Assembly: GCA_013813955.1 (NCBI GenBank)
Contig: JACCQW010000026.1
Span: 1-5,399, forward strand
DNA length: 5,399 nucleotides
Reading direction: 5' to 3'
Source of the DNA: Solirubrobacterales bacterium
GTDB lineage: Bacteria > Actinomycetota > Thermoleophilia > Solirubrobacterales > Solirubrobacteraceae
Shown here: positions 1-5,399 of the stretch, in pieces
Position numbering within the stretch: position 1 is the first letter of the stretch
Layout of the letters: every line of letters begins with the position of its first letter
Notes under the pieces: model-generated
What the model was told of the DNA's origin: nothing
What the model saw: the letters and a program-made list of their open reading frames with translations, nothing else
Database searches by the model: none
Made by a program: the position numbers and the translations under genes

Positions 1-105
1 GCATCAACCTCGCTTACGGTCTTCGCGCATTGCGGAAGTGGTCGGCCAATCCGTCCTTGTCCTGGTGTGGTCAGCGGGTGACGTAACGGTGCTGACCGCT
101 CTTGC

Positions 106-112
106 GGGAGGA
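106..112 (+). promoter_or_regulatory. Ribosome binding site that sets the GTG start of the NYN gene
   Basis: GGGAGGA lies 7 bases before the GTG at 120, which is ideal Shine-Dalgarno spacing. The frame also opens at a TTG at 102, but starting there would put this purine tract inside the coding region and leave no good site before it. GTG 120 is therefore the preferred start. Confidence 0.75.
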
Positions 113-119
113 TGTTCTG

Positions 120-878
120 GTGGCCGCGACCGACACGACGCGACTCGCGGTTCTGATCGACTCAGACAACACGACGGCGAGGCTCACCGCGGAGCTCCTT
201 GCCGAGATCGCGAAGTACGGAACGCCGACGATCAAGCGTGCCTACGGAGACTGGACCACGCAGCACCTCGTCGGATGGAAGGAGGAATTGCTGCGCCACG
301 CAATTCAGCCGGTCCAGCAGTTCGCCTACACCAGCGGCAAGAACTCCACCGACTCGGCGCTGATCATCGATGCGATGGATCTGCTCTATGCCGGCAATCT
401 CGAGGGCTTCGTCATCGTTTCCAGCGACAGCGACTTCACGCGGCTGGCGACGAGGTTGCGGGAGTCTGGGATGACCGTGTTCGGGCTTGGGCGCCGCAGC
501 ACGCCAGCGCCGTTCGTCGCCGCGTGTGACCGGTTCATCTATCTCGACCTTTTGGCTCCTGAGCCGTCGGAGCAGTCGCGGGCTGCTTTGAGAGAGGAGG
601 AGCCGCCACGGCCGCCGCCGAACCTGAAGCAAACTCTGTCGACGGCGATCAGCAGCACGTCTAAAGACGAGGGCTGGTCAAACCTCAGCGAGGTCGGGTC
701 CTACTTGAGCAAGAGCCACGCGGCCTTCGATCCGCGCGACTACGGCCACGCGAAGCTCGGTGAGCTGGTCCGCGCGGAGCCCTATGTCGACGTCAAGGAG
801 GCGCCCGGCCCGACCGGACTCAGCCAACTCTGGGTGAGGCTCAAGCCGAAGGCATCCAAGACGTCATCGAGTCGATAG
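120..878 (+). CDS. NYN-domain (PIN-like) predicted ribonuclease with C-terminal OST-HTH/LOTUS domain
   Basis: Predicted cytoplasmic protein of 252 residues from GTG 120. Residues 8-145 form a NYN domain of the LabA/DUF88 type, a PIN-like metal-dependent nuclease fold. The acidic residues expected at the active site are visible: D14 and N17 in LIDSDN, D78 in NSTDSALIID, and D103 and D105 in SSDSDF. A charged, proline-rich linker (about 148-168) leads to an OST-HTH/LOTUS winged-helix domain (about 185-246), shown by GWSNL, FDPRDYGHAKLGEL and a closing LWVRLK. In known families OST-HTH binds RNA, and NYN plus OST-HTH is a recurring pair in bacteria and in animal MARF1. RNA cleavage or processing is thus a reasonable inference, but the substrate is unknown. 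There is no signal peptide or membrane segment. Base composition (about 61% G+C in 240 bases counted) is well below that of the obgE operon, and the gene points at a recombinase remnant, both suggestive of transfer. The domain call is firm; the biological role is not. Confidence 0.88.
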   Translation: MAATDTTRLAVLIDSDNTTARLTAELLAEIAKYGTPTIKRAYGDWTTQHLVGWKEELLRHAIQPVQQFAYTSGKNSTDSALIIDAMDLLYAGNLEGFVIVSSDSDFTRLATRLRESGMTVFGLGRRSTPAPFVAACDRFIYLDLLAPEPSEQSRAALREEEPPRPPPNLKQTLSTAISSTSKDEGWSNLSEVGSYLSKSHAAFDPRDYGHAKLGELVRAEPYVDVKEAPGPTGLSQLWVRLKPKASKTSSSR

Positions 879-918
879 GGCGCGGATCCCCCGGGCGCGG
901 TGAGACGCCCGATGATCT

Positions 919-941
919 CACGCGAGTGCTGCTCTCGCGTG
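919..941. terminator. Candidate hairpin between convergent genes
   Basis: CACGCGAG (919-926) and CTCGCGTG (934-941) form a perfect 8-bp inverted repeat with a 7-base loop. It lies 40 bases after the stop of the NYN gene and 53 bases beyond the stop of the convergent recombinase remnant, where a bidirectional terminator would be useful. No T-run follows on either strand, so intrinsic termination is uncertain. A second, weaker stem (GTGAGA 900-905 with TCTCAC 916-921) overlaps its left arm, so the two cannot form together. Apart from these, 879-994 shows no gene or other signal. Confidence 0.3.
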
Positions 942-994
942 TCACCGAACACTGCGTCAGGGCCGCGCGGCGGGCAGGCTCGTGTACGAGACGG

Positions 995-1402
995 TCAGAG
1001 CATCGCTCGCAGGCCGGCGCTGGTGGGGATCATCGGCGCGCGGCGGGCGTGGACGGTGTCGATGATCTCCGCGTTGTCGATGCCCTGCAGGTAGACCGAT
1101 GTGGTGCCGAGGTTCGCGTGCCCGAGTTGGCGTTGGATGACGACCATGGGCACGCCCTCGCGCGCCATCTCGACGGCGTGTGCGTGACGTAGCTGGTGTG
1201 GCGCGAACCGTCGCCTCACACCGGCACGCGCGGCGATCCGCCGTATCTGCTCGCGCGCCGCGGGTGCTGACCAGGGCCGTCCCTGGGTCGCACCGACCGT
1301 CGAGGGCGGCCGGATCGGGCGCAGCGCCCGCTCGGCGCGCTGCCTGGTCGCCTCGCTTTTGCGCTGCGCGGCAGCCTCGAGGTTCTCGACGTTCCCGGCC
1401 AT
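995..1402 (-). pseudogene. Truncated, apparently chimeric tyrosine recombinase remnant (DUF6262-like start fused to integrase C-terminus)
   Basis: This 135-codon minus-strand frame carries the C-terminal half of a tyrosine recombinase catalytic domain. It shows the H-x-x-R box (H69 and R72 in APHQLRH), the second histidine (H95 in RQLGH) and the nucleophile Y104 in SVYLQGI, then a tail IIDTVHARRAPMIP typical of actinobacterial integrases. The core-binding domain, the first catalytic arginine and the beta-hairpin lysine are absent. Complete integrases of this kind are usually about 300 residues or more, so it cannot act alone as a recombinase. The first 30 or so residues (NLEAAAQRKSEATRQRAE) do not look like integrase. 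They resemble the start of DUF6262/TnpC-like proteins, which accompany paired integrases in Tn554-type elements. The ATG has a fair ribosome binding site (GAGG, 7 bases before it), as an original gene start would. It follows the SDR gene on the same strand after 51 bases and could be co-transcribed. The recombinase part is certain; the DUF6262 origin of the start is from memory of the family and less sure. Confidence 0.82.
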
Positions 1403-1453
1403 CAGCCCGCCTCTGCGCCCGTGTCGAGGTCGGGTTGGGCGGGGCCTACCGAA

Positions 1454-2140
1454 TCACAGCGGCTGACTGACCGGCCGCACGAGGATCTCGTTGACGTCGA
1501 CGTGCGCGGGCTGGGAGACGGCGTACATGACGGCGCGCGCGATGTCGTCGGGCTCCAGCGCGTTGGAGACCGGGTTGTCGAAGAACGGCGTGTCGACCAT
1601 GCCCGGCTCGATCGACGTCACGCGGATGCCGGTGTCGTTGAGGTCCTGACGGGCGGCCTCGGCCATCGCGGTCACCGCGTGCTTCGTGGCGCTGTACAGC
1701 GAGCCGCTCAGGGCGCGGCGGCCGGCGACCGAGCTCGTCAGGAGCAGGTGCCCGCGGCTGTCGGTGAGCGCGGGGATCGTGGCACGGATCGTGTAGGCGG
1801 CGCCCAGCACGTTGGTAAGCACCATGTCGCGCCAGTGCTCGGGCGACTCCTTCAGGAAGCCGCGGGCGGCGCCGAAACCCGCGTTGGCGAACGCGATGTC
1901 GAGCTGCCCGAACGCCTCGAGGGTCTTGGCGACGAGCGCCTCCTGCTGGGCGAAGTCCGTCACGTCGCAGGTGACGGCGATGGCGCGATCGGGTCCGCCG
2001 AGCTCGCCGGCGAGGGCCTCGAGCTTGTCCGTCGAGCGAGCCGCGAGCACCACGCGATGGCCGGCCTGCACGGCGTGGCGGGCGGTGGCGGCGCCGATGC
2101 CGCTGGAGGCGCCGGTGATGAGAAAGACGGGGTCGGGCAT
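1454..2140 (-). CDS. Short-chain dehydrogenase/reductase (SDR), COG4221/YdfG-like
   Basis: Complete 228-residue classical SDR, a usual length for the family: a cytoplasmic Rossmann-fold oxidoreductase using NAD(P)(H). The cofactor motif TGASSGIG is at 9-16. D59 (CDV) should contact the adenine ring, and NAG (86-88) stabilises the central sheet. The catalytic set is complete: N110, S137 (in LTSSVAG), Y149 and K153 (YSATK), followed by PG at 179-180. Arginine 35 just after the second strand (LAARS) favours NADP(H) over NAD(H). The ending VNEILVRPVSQ is typical of the COG4221 group, whose characterised members reduce small carbonyl compounds or oxidise hydroxy amino acids such as serine and 3-hydroxy acids. 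The substrate here cannot be told. The ATG at 2140 is chosen because AGGAG precedes it by 5 bases and the cofactor motif follows at normal distance. The gene is divergent from obgE across 24 bases. The reading frame stays open far upstream, antisense to obgE, but that extension has no SDR features. Confidence 0.93.
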   Translation of the reverse strand: MPDPVFLITGASSGIGAATARHAVQAGHRVVLAARSTDKLEALAGELGGPDRAIAVTCDVTDFAQQEALVAKTLEAFGQLDIAFANAGFGAARGFLKESPEHWRDMVLTNVLGAAYTIRATIPALTDSRGHLLLTSSVAGRRALSGSLYSATKHAVTAMAEAARQDLNDTGIRVTSIEPGMVDTPFFDNPVSNALEPDDIARAVMYAVSQPAHVDVNEILVRPVSQPL

Positions 2141-2155
2141 CGAATCTCCTACTGT
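2125..2155 (+). promoter_or_regulatory. Candidate promoter for obgE, possibly giving a leaderless transcript
   Basis: TACTGT at 2150-2155 fits the actinobacterial -10 pattern TAnnnT. The nearest -35-like sequence is AAGACG at 2125-2130, which keeps the GAC core but sits 19 bases upstream, a rather long spacing. Transcription would begin near 2162-2165, at or just before the obgE ATG. obgE lacks a good Shine-Dalgarno sequence (only GGGGG directly before the start), which agrees with leaderless translation. This is a single short match in high-GC DNA and remains tentative. Its -35 region would lie inside the SDR gene. Confidence 0.3.
2146..2150 (-). promoter_or_regulatory. Ribosome binding site of the SDR gene
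   Basis: On the minus strand AGGAG lies 5 bases before the ATG at 2140. This is the strongest Shine-Dalgarno match in the divergent gap and fixes the SDR start against the much longer open frame. It abuts the candidate obgE -10 hexamer. Confidence 0.8.
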
Positions 2156-2164
2156 CGTGGGGGC

Positions 2165-3454
2165 ATGCTCTATGACAAGGCACGCATCTTCGTACAGGCC
2201 GGGGGTGGGGGCGACGGCTGCCTGAGCTTCCGTCGTGAGGCACATGTACCCCGTGGCGGCCCCGACGGTGGCGACGGGGGCCACGGCGGCGACGTCGTGC
2301 TCGTCTGCGACGACTCGCTTCGCGACCTGCAGTCCTTCAAGCGCCGGGCCCACTACAAGGCCAAGCGCGCCGCCCACGGCCAGGGCGCGCTGCGCCACGG
2401 CGCGGACTCGCCGCCGCTGGAGATCTCGATCCCTCCGGGCACGCAGATCACGGGCGACGACGGCGTCCTGCACGACCTCGTGGCGGCCGGGCAGCGCGTC
2501 GTCGTCGCCCGCGGCGGGGCCGGGGGCCGCGGCAACAAGCGCTTCGCCTCCTCGACTCGCCAGGCGCCGCGCCTGGCCGAGCGCGGGCTGGCCGGGGAGG
2601 AGGGCTGGCTGGACCTGCGCCTGAAGCTGCTGGCCGACGTCGGGCTCGTCGGCCTGCCCAACGCCGGCAAGTCCTCGCTGCTCGCGCGCCTCACCCGGGC
2701 CGCGCCGAAGGTCGCCGGCTACCCGTTCACGACGCTGGAGCCGGTGCTGGGGACGCTGGAGAGCGAGGAGCGCCAGCTCGTCGTCGCCGACATCCCGGGC
2801 CTGATCGAGGGCGCGAGCGAGGGCGCGGGCCTGGGCCACGACTTCCTGGCGCACGTGGAGCGAACTCGGCTGCTCGTGCACGTGCTCGACCTCGCGCCGC
2901 TGGACGGCTCGGACCCGGAGGGCAACCACGCGACGGTCGAGGCCGAGCTCGCCGCCCACGACGCGCGCCTGGCCGCGCTCCCGCGCATGCTCGCGCTGTC
3001 CAAGGCCGACCTCGTGCCCGAGGCCGAGGCGGCGCAGGCGGCGGCGCGCTGGAGCGAGCGCCTCGGCGAGAACGTCGGAGTCCTCGTGACGTCCAGCGCC
3101 ACCGGGCTGGGCCTCGACGCGCTCGGCGTTGAGCTGCTGCGCCGGGTCCCGCTGCAGGCGCCGGTCGCGCAGGTCCCCGCATTGGAGGAGCCCCTCGAGC
3201 AGCATCGGACGTTCCGTCCCGCCGCCGGGCGCGGCTTCCGCGTGAAGCGCACCGGTGAGGGCGCGTTCCTGGTCGAGGGCGAGGGGGTGGAGCGACTGCT
3301 CGCGCGCCATGACCTGGACAACGACGAGGCGCTGGCCCATGTCGAGGGACGCCTGCACCGCATGGGCGTCATCCGCGCCCTGGAGGACGAGGGCTTCGAG
3401 CCGGGCGACGACGTGGAGATCGCCGGCGTGGTGTTCGAGCTCGATCCGGGGTAG
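2165..3454 (+). CDS. obgE: Obg-family ribosome-associated GTPase
   Basis: Complete 429-residue Obg GTPase. Obg proteins bind the 50S subunit, act in late large-subunit assembly and are linked to growth control and the stringent response. Residues 1-157 are the glycine-rich Obg fold (VQAGGGGDGCLSF at 10-22, GGPDGGDGGHGGD at 31-43). The G domain follows: G1 GLPNAGKSS at 163-171, switch I YPFTT at 186-190, G3 DIPG at 209-212, G4 as SKAD at 279-282 instead of the usual NKxD, and G5 around SSATG at 310-314. Residues from about 348 form the OCT domain (FRVKRTGEGAFLVEG, then a helical part ending VVFELDPG). ATG 2165 begins at the family's normal N-terminus, and no in-frame start lies just upstream. 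Its Shine-Dalgarno is poor. It heads a four-gene cluster; the next gene begins 11 bases after its stop. rplU and rpmA, the usual neighbours upstream, are absent here. Identity is secure. Confidence 0.97.
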   Translation: MLYDKARIFVQAGGGGDGCLSFRREAHVPRGGPDGGDGGHGGDVVLVCDDSLRDLQSFKRRAHYKAKRAAHGQGALRHGADSPPLEISIPPGTQITGDDGVLHDLVAAGQRVVVARGGAGGRGNKRFASSTRQAPRLAERGLAGEEGWLDLRLKLLADVGLVGLPNAGKSSLLARLTRAAPKVAGYPFTTLEPVLGTLESEERQLVVADIPGLIEGASEGAGLGHDFLAHVERTRLLVHVLDLAPLDGSDPEGNHATVEAELAAHDARLAALPRMLALSKADLVPEAEAAQAAARWSERLGENVGVLVTSSATGLGLDALGVELLRRVPLQAPVAQVPALEEPLEQHRTFRPAAGRGFRVKRTGEGAFLVEGEGVERLLARHDLDNDEALAHVEGRLHRMGVIRALEDEGFEPGDDVEIAGVVFELDPG

Positions 3455-3465
3455 GAACGGAAGCC

Positions 3466-4074
3466 ATGAGAGCCCTCGCCCTCAACGCGACGCTCAAGCC
3501 GTCGCCCCAGCCTTCGAGCACCGAAGCCCTGACCCGCGTCGTTCTCGACGCGCTGGAGGAGCAGTCCGTCGAGTGCGAGCTCGTCCGGCTCGTCGACCAC
3601 GACATCGCGCCCGGCATCGTCTCGGAGGCGATCGGCGACGGCGACGAGTGGCCGGCCCTGCACCGCAAGATCATCGCCGCCGACATCGTCGTCATGGCCA
3701 CGCCGACGTGGTTCGGGCGCCCGTCGAGCGTTATCAGCAGGGCGCTGGAGCGCATGGACGCCCTGCTCGCCGAGACCGACGAGGCCGGGGTGCCGGTCGC
3801 CTACAACAAGGTGGCGGGCTTCGTCGTGACGGGCAACGAGGACGGTGCGCACAACTGCATCGCCGAGATGGCGCAGGCCATGTTCGACATCGGCTTCACC
3901 GTGCCCGCGCAGGCATGGACCTACTGGAACAAGGGGCCGGGCCCGGGCGAGGAGGTCTACCTCACCACGGAGGAGACGGCGTGGTCGCAGACCACGGGCC
4001 GGGCGGCCGCACACAACCTCGTCGCCGTGGCCCACGCGCTGTCGGTCAACCCGATCGGACCGCCGCCCTCGTAA
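3466..4074 (+). CDS. Flavodoxin-fold NAD(P)H-dependent FMN reductase-like protein
   Basis: Complete 202-residue protein with the flavodoxin/FMN_red pattern. A first strand leads into a phosphate-binding loop (MRALALNATLKPS, with SST at 17-19). A second strand and flavin-contact loop follow (VVMATPTWFGRPSS, 75-88), then a long helix (SRALERM). A third loop, VVTGNEDGAHN (120-130), sits where family members close over the isoalloxazine ring. Such proteins bind FMN and pass electrons from NAD(P)H to flavins, quinones, azo compounds or nitro compounds; the partner here is unknown. The C-terminal part (about 148-202) contains AWTYWNKGPGPGEE and has no motif I can assign. AGGAA at 3453-3457 overlaps the obgE stop and lies 8 bases before the ATG, so translation is probably coupled. 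proB begins 13 bases after its stop. Lying between obgE and proB, it is probably co-transcribed with a translation and proline operon, but no functional link to either is evident. Confidence 0.88.
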   Translation: MRALALNATLKPSPQPSSTEALTRVVLDALEEQSVECELVRLVDHDIAPGIVSEAIGDGDEWPALHRKIIAADIVVMATPTWFGRPSSVISRALERMDALLAETDEAGVPVAYNKVAGFVVTGNEDGAHNCIAEMAQAMFDIGFTVPAQAWTYWNKGPGPGEEVYLTTEETAWSQTTGRAAAHNLVAVAHALSVNPIGPPPS

Positions 4075-4087
4075 GCTCAGGCGGGCC

Positions 4088-5179
4088 ATGGCCCGCTTCG
4101 TGATCAAGCTCGGCTCCAGCATCGTCGCCGAGGACTCCGGCGAGCTGCGCGCGGATGTGCTGGAGCGCATCTGCGCCGAGGCGGCCGACCGTCACGCCGC
4201 GGGCCACGACGTCGTGCTCGTCACCAGCGGGGCGATCGCGCGCGGGATGCGCGTGATGGGCCTTCCGCTGCGCCCCCGCGGGATCGACGAGCTGCAGGCC
4301 GCCAGCGCGGTCGGCCAGGGCAAGCTCTACCGCGTCTACGACGAGCTGCTGCGCGCGCGCGGCGTGACGAGCGCGCAGGTGCTGCTGACGTTCTTCGACA
4401 TGAGCGCGCGCACGCACTACCTCAACGCCCGCCAGACGCTGGGCCGGCTGCTGGATTGGCGCGTGGTCCCGGTCATCAACGAGAACGACACGACCGCGAC
4501 CGACGAGATCTCCTTCGGGGACAACGACTTCCTGGCCGCGCAGGTGGCGATCCTGATCGGCGCCGCGCGCCTGGTCCTGCTGACCGACACCGATGGGCTG
4601 CACACCGCCAACCCGCGCAGCGACCCGGCCGCCGAGCTCGTCCGCGAGGTCACGGACTTCGAGGCGCTCGGCGAGCTGAGCATCGGCCACGAGACCTCGC
4701 CGCTGGGATCGGGCGGGATGCGCTCGAAGGTCGTCGCCGCGGAGATGGCCACCGCGGGCGGCGTGGAGACCGTCATCTGCAGCGGGCTGCGCGCCGGCGC
4801 GCTGGGCGCGGTGCTGGACGGAGAGCGGGAGGGCACGCGGTTCGCCGCGCGCGAGGCCCGCTACTCCTCGTTCAAGCTGTGGCTGAAGTACGCCAAGCCG
4901 TCGCACGGGACGGTCGTGGTCGATGCCGGCGCCGCGCGCGCGCTGCGCGAGGGCGGCACCTCGCTGCTGCCGGTCGGCGTGACCGACGTGCGCGGGAGCT
5001 TCGACGCCGGCGATGCGGTCCAGGTCGCCCACGGGGCGGTGGTCATCGGCAAGGGCATCTGCAGCTACACCGCCGAGGAGATGCGCCGGGTTCAGGGGAT
5101 GAAGTCCGCGGCGGTCCGCGAACTGCTCCCCCGAGCGACCGAGGAGGCCATCCACCGCGACTACTTCGTGCTGGCGTAG
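4088..5179 (+). CDS. proB: Glutamate 5-kinase (gamma-glutamyl kinase) with PUA domain
   Basis: Complete 363-residue enzyme (E. coli ProB has 367). It phosphorylates L-glutamate with ATP to gamma-glutamyl phosphate, the first and normally proline-inhibited step of proline synthesis, in the cytoplasm. The amino acid kinase domain (1 to about 255) shows KLGSS at 7-11, SGAIARG at 47-53, AASAVGQ at 71-77, NENDTTATDEISFGDND at 131-147 (glutamate-site and feedback region), TDTDGL at 166-171, and GSGGMRSK at 207-214 with K214. From about 273 onward (GTVVVDAGAARAL, TSLLPVGVTDVRGSF, VIGKGICSY) it carries the C-terminal PUA domain, as in the E. coli enzyme. The ATG at 4088 puts KLGSS at the usual distance from the N-terminus. 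Its Shine-Dalgarno is weak (AGG about 6 bases before), and the preceding gene stops 13 bases upstream, suggesting coupling. proA follows after 10 bases. Identity is secure. Confidence 0.97.
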   Translation: MARFVIKLGSSIVAEDSGELRADVLERICAEAADRHAAGHDVVLVTSGAIARGMRVMGLPLRPRGIDELQAASAVGQGKLYRVYDELLRARGVTSAQVLLTFFDMSARTHYLNARQTLGRLLDWRVVPVINENDTTATDEISFGDNDFLAAQVAILIGAARLVLLTDTDGLHTANPRSDPAAELVREVTDFEALGELSIGHETSPLGSGGMRSKVVAAEMATAGGVETVICSGLRAGALGAVLDGEREGTRFAAREARYSSFKLWLKYAKPSHGTVVVDAGAARALREGGTSLLPVGVTDVRGSFDAGDAVQVAHGAVVIGKGICSYTAEEMRRVQGMKSAAVRELLPRATEEAIHRDYFVLA

Positions 5180-5189
5180 CCTGTCCGCC

Positions 5190-5399
5190 ATGGCCACCGC
5201 CACGCGCACCGTCCCCGAGATCTGCCTCTCCGCGCGCCACGCCGCGCGGGCGCTGGCCGCCCTGGACACCGCCACGAAGGACACCGCGCTGGCGGCGATC
5301 GCCGGTGCGCTGATCGCGCGCACCGACGAGATCGTCGAGGCCAACGGGCGCGACATGCAGGCCAGCCGTGCGGCCGGCCTGGACGCAGCACTGCTGGAC
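5190..5399 (+). CDS. proA: Glutamate-5-semialdehyde dehydrogenase (gamma-glutamyl phosphate reductase), 5' part
   Basis: The first 70 codons of proA, cut by the window end. ProA reduces gamma-glutamyl phosphate with NADPH to glutamate-5-semialdehyde, the step directly after ProB, and the two enzymes are often encoded together to pass on the labile intermediate. The visible part matches the family's N-terminal helices: SARHAARALAAL (14-25), DTALAAIAGAL (31-41), IVEANGRDMQASRAAGL (48-64), then LLD where the family has LLDRL. The catalytic cysteine lies beyond the window. The ATG at 5190 follows the proB stop by 10 bases. No GGAGG-like sequence precedes it, so translation probably depends on ribosomes finishing proB. 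The assignment rests on these N-terminal patterns and the position after proB. Confidence 0.93.
   Translation, partial: MATATRTVPEICLSARHAARALAALDTATKDTALAAIAGALIARTDEIVEANGRDMQASRAAGLDAALLD

Noticed and set aside
3..86. A 27-codon open tail ending in TAA at 84-86 (reads INLAYGLRALRKW near its start), possibly the end of an upstream gene.
   Set aside because: It looks mildly protein-like but is too short to support. Another plus frame ends nearby at 79-81, so no choice can be made.
57..89. A possible promoter for the NYN gene: TTGTCC at 57-62 with weak -10 candidates around 80-89.
   Set aside because: No convincing -10 hexamer lies at a normal distance.
38..632. Open frames overlapping the NYN gene in other frames (38-529 plus, 162-632 minus).
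   Set aside because: The compositions are biased and no motifs are visible, whereas the overlapping NYN frame has clear catalytic motifs and a ribosome binding site.
979..990. Near-palindrome CTCGTGTACGAG just beyond the recombinase stop, considered as an attachment site core.
   Set aside because: There is no second copy in the window and no tRNA gene or element boundary to support it. A 5-bp inverted arm is expected by chance.
910..1071. The 10-mer CGATGATCTC occurs both at about 910 and inside the recombinase remnant, considered as a direct repeat.
   Set aside because: Shared 10-mers are expected by chance in a window of this size, and the flanks do not match further.
2151..2178. A possible minus-strand SDR promoter: TTGTCA (2173-2178) and GACAGT (2151-2156), 16 bases apart.
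   Set aside because: The start point would fall around 2144, after the AGGAG ribosome binding site at 2146-2150, removing that site from the message.
1454..3358. A 634-codon minus-strand open frame running through the complement of obgE into the SDR gene.
   Set aside because: Only the last 228 codons look like protein. The rest is antisense to the unmistakable obgE gene, and long open antisense frames are common in DNA this GC-rich. The SDR start is fixed by AGGAG before 2140.
1421..3454. A 677-codon plus-strand open frame joining the complement of the SDR gene to obgE.
   Set aside because: The first 248 codons are a low-complexity shadow of the SDR gene. Obg starts normally at 2165.
2719..5356. 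Very long minus-strand open frames opposite obgE, the FMN reductase gene, proB and proA (2719-4170 and 4046-5356).
   Set aside because: They are arginine-, alanine- and serine-rich, have no recognisable domain and mirror the third-position G+C of the true genes.

Overview
The window looks like chromosomal DNA from a high-GC Actinomycetota. The Obg, ProB and ProA proteins read most like those of the Thermoleophilia/Solirubrobacterales branch, but that placement comes from the feel of the sequence and not from a search. By hand count, two 60-base stretches of the right half (2521-2580 and 4201-4260) are about 77% G+C, while 240 bases sampled from the first gene (121-300 and 361-420) are about 61%. 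The window therefore joins a lower-GC, accessory-looking left end to a core operon.

Left end (1 to about 1450). A plus-strand gene (120-878) encodes a NYN-domain predicted ribonuclease with a C-terminal OST-HTH/LOTUS RNA-binding domain. A 116-base gap with a small hairpin separates it from a convergent minus-strand remnant (995-1402). The remnant carries the C-terminal catalytic part of a tyrosine recombinase. Its first 30 or so residues look like the start of a different protein, the TnpC-like DUF6262 partner of Tn554-type recombinases. I read it as a deletion scar of a mobile element.

Middle (1454-2164). A minus-strand short-chain dehydrogenase/reductase gene (1454-2140) is complete, with an intact cofactor motif and catalytic residues. 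Its start codon lies only 24 bases from that of obgE, which runs the other way. A TACTGT hexamer in this gap could be the -10 element of a leaderless or nearly leaderless obgE transcript.

Right part (2165 to the end). Four tightly packed plus-strand genes look like one operon, with gaps of 11, 13 and 10 bases. They are obgE (ribosome-associated GTPase), a flavodoxin-fold NAD(P)H-dependent FMN reductase-like gene, proB (glutamate 5-kinase with a PUA domain) and the first 70 codons of proA (glutamate-5-semialdehyde dehydrogenase), cut by the window end. ProB and ProA catalyse the first two steps of proline synthesis from glutamate. obgE-proB-proA is a familiar actinobacterial order, usually preceded by rplU-rpmA (ribosomal proteins L21 and L27). 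Here the flavodoxin-like gene sits between obgE and proB, and the SDR gene and recombinase scar occupy the place where rpmA would be expected.

I see no tRNA, rRNA, CRISPR array, complete insertion sequence or clearly novel multi-gene system. The points most worth a second look are the chimeric recombinase remnant, the foreign-looking NYN/OST-HTH gene beside it, the altered surroundings of obgE and the compact divergent start region.
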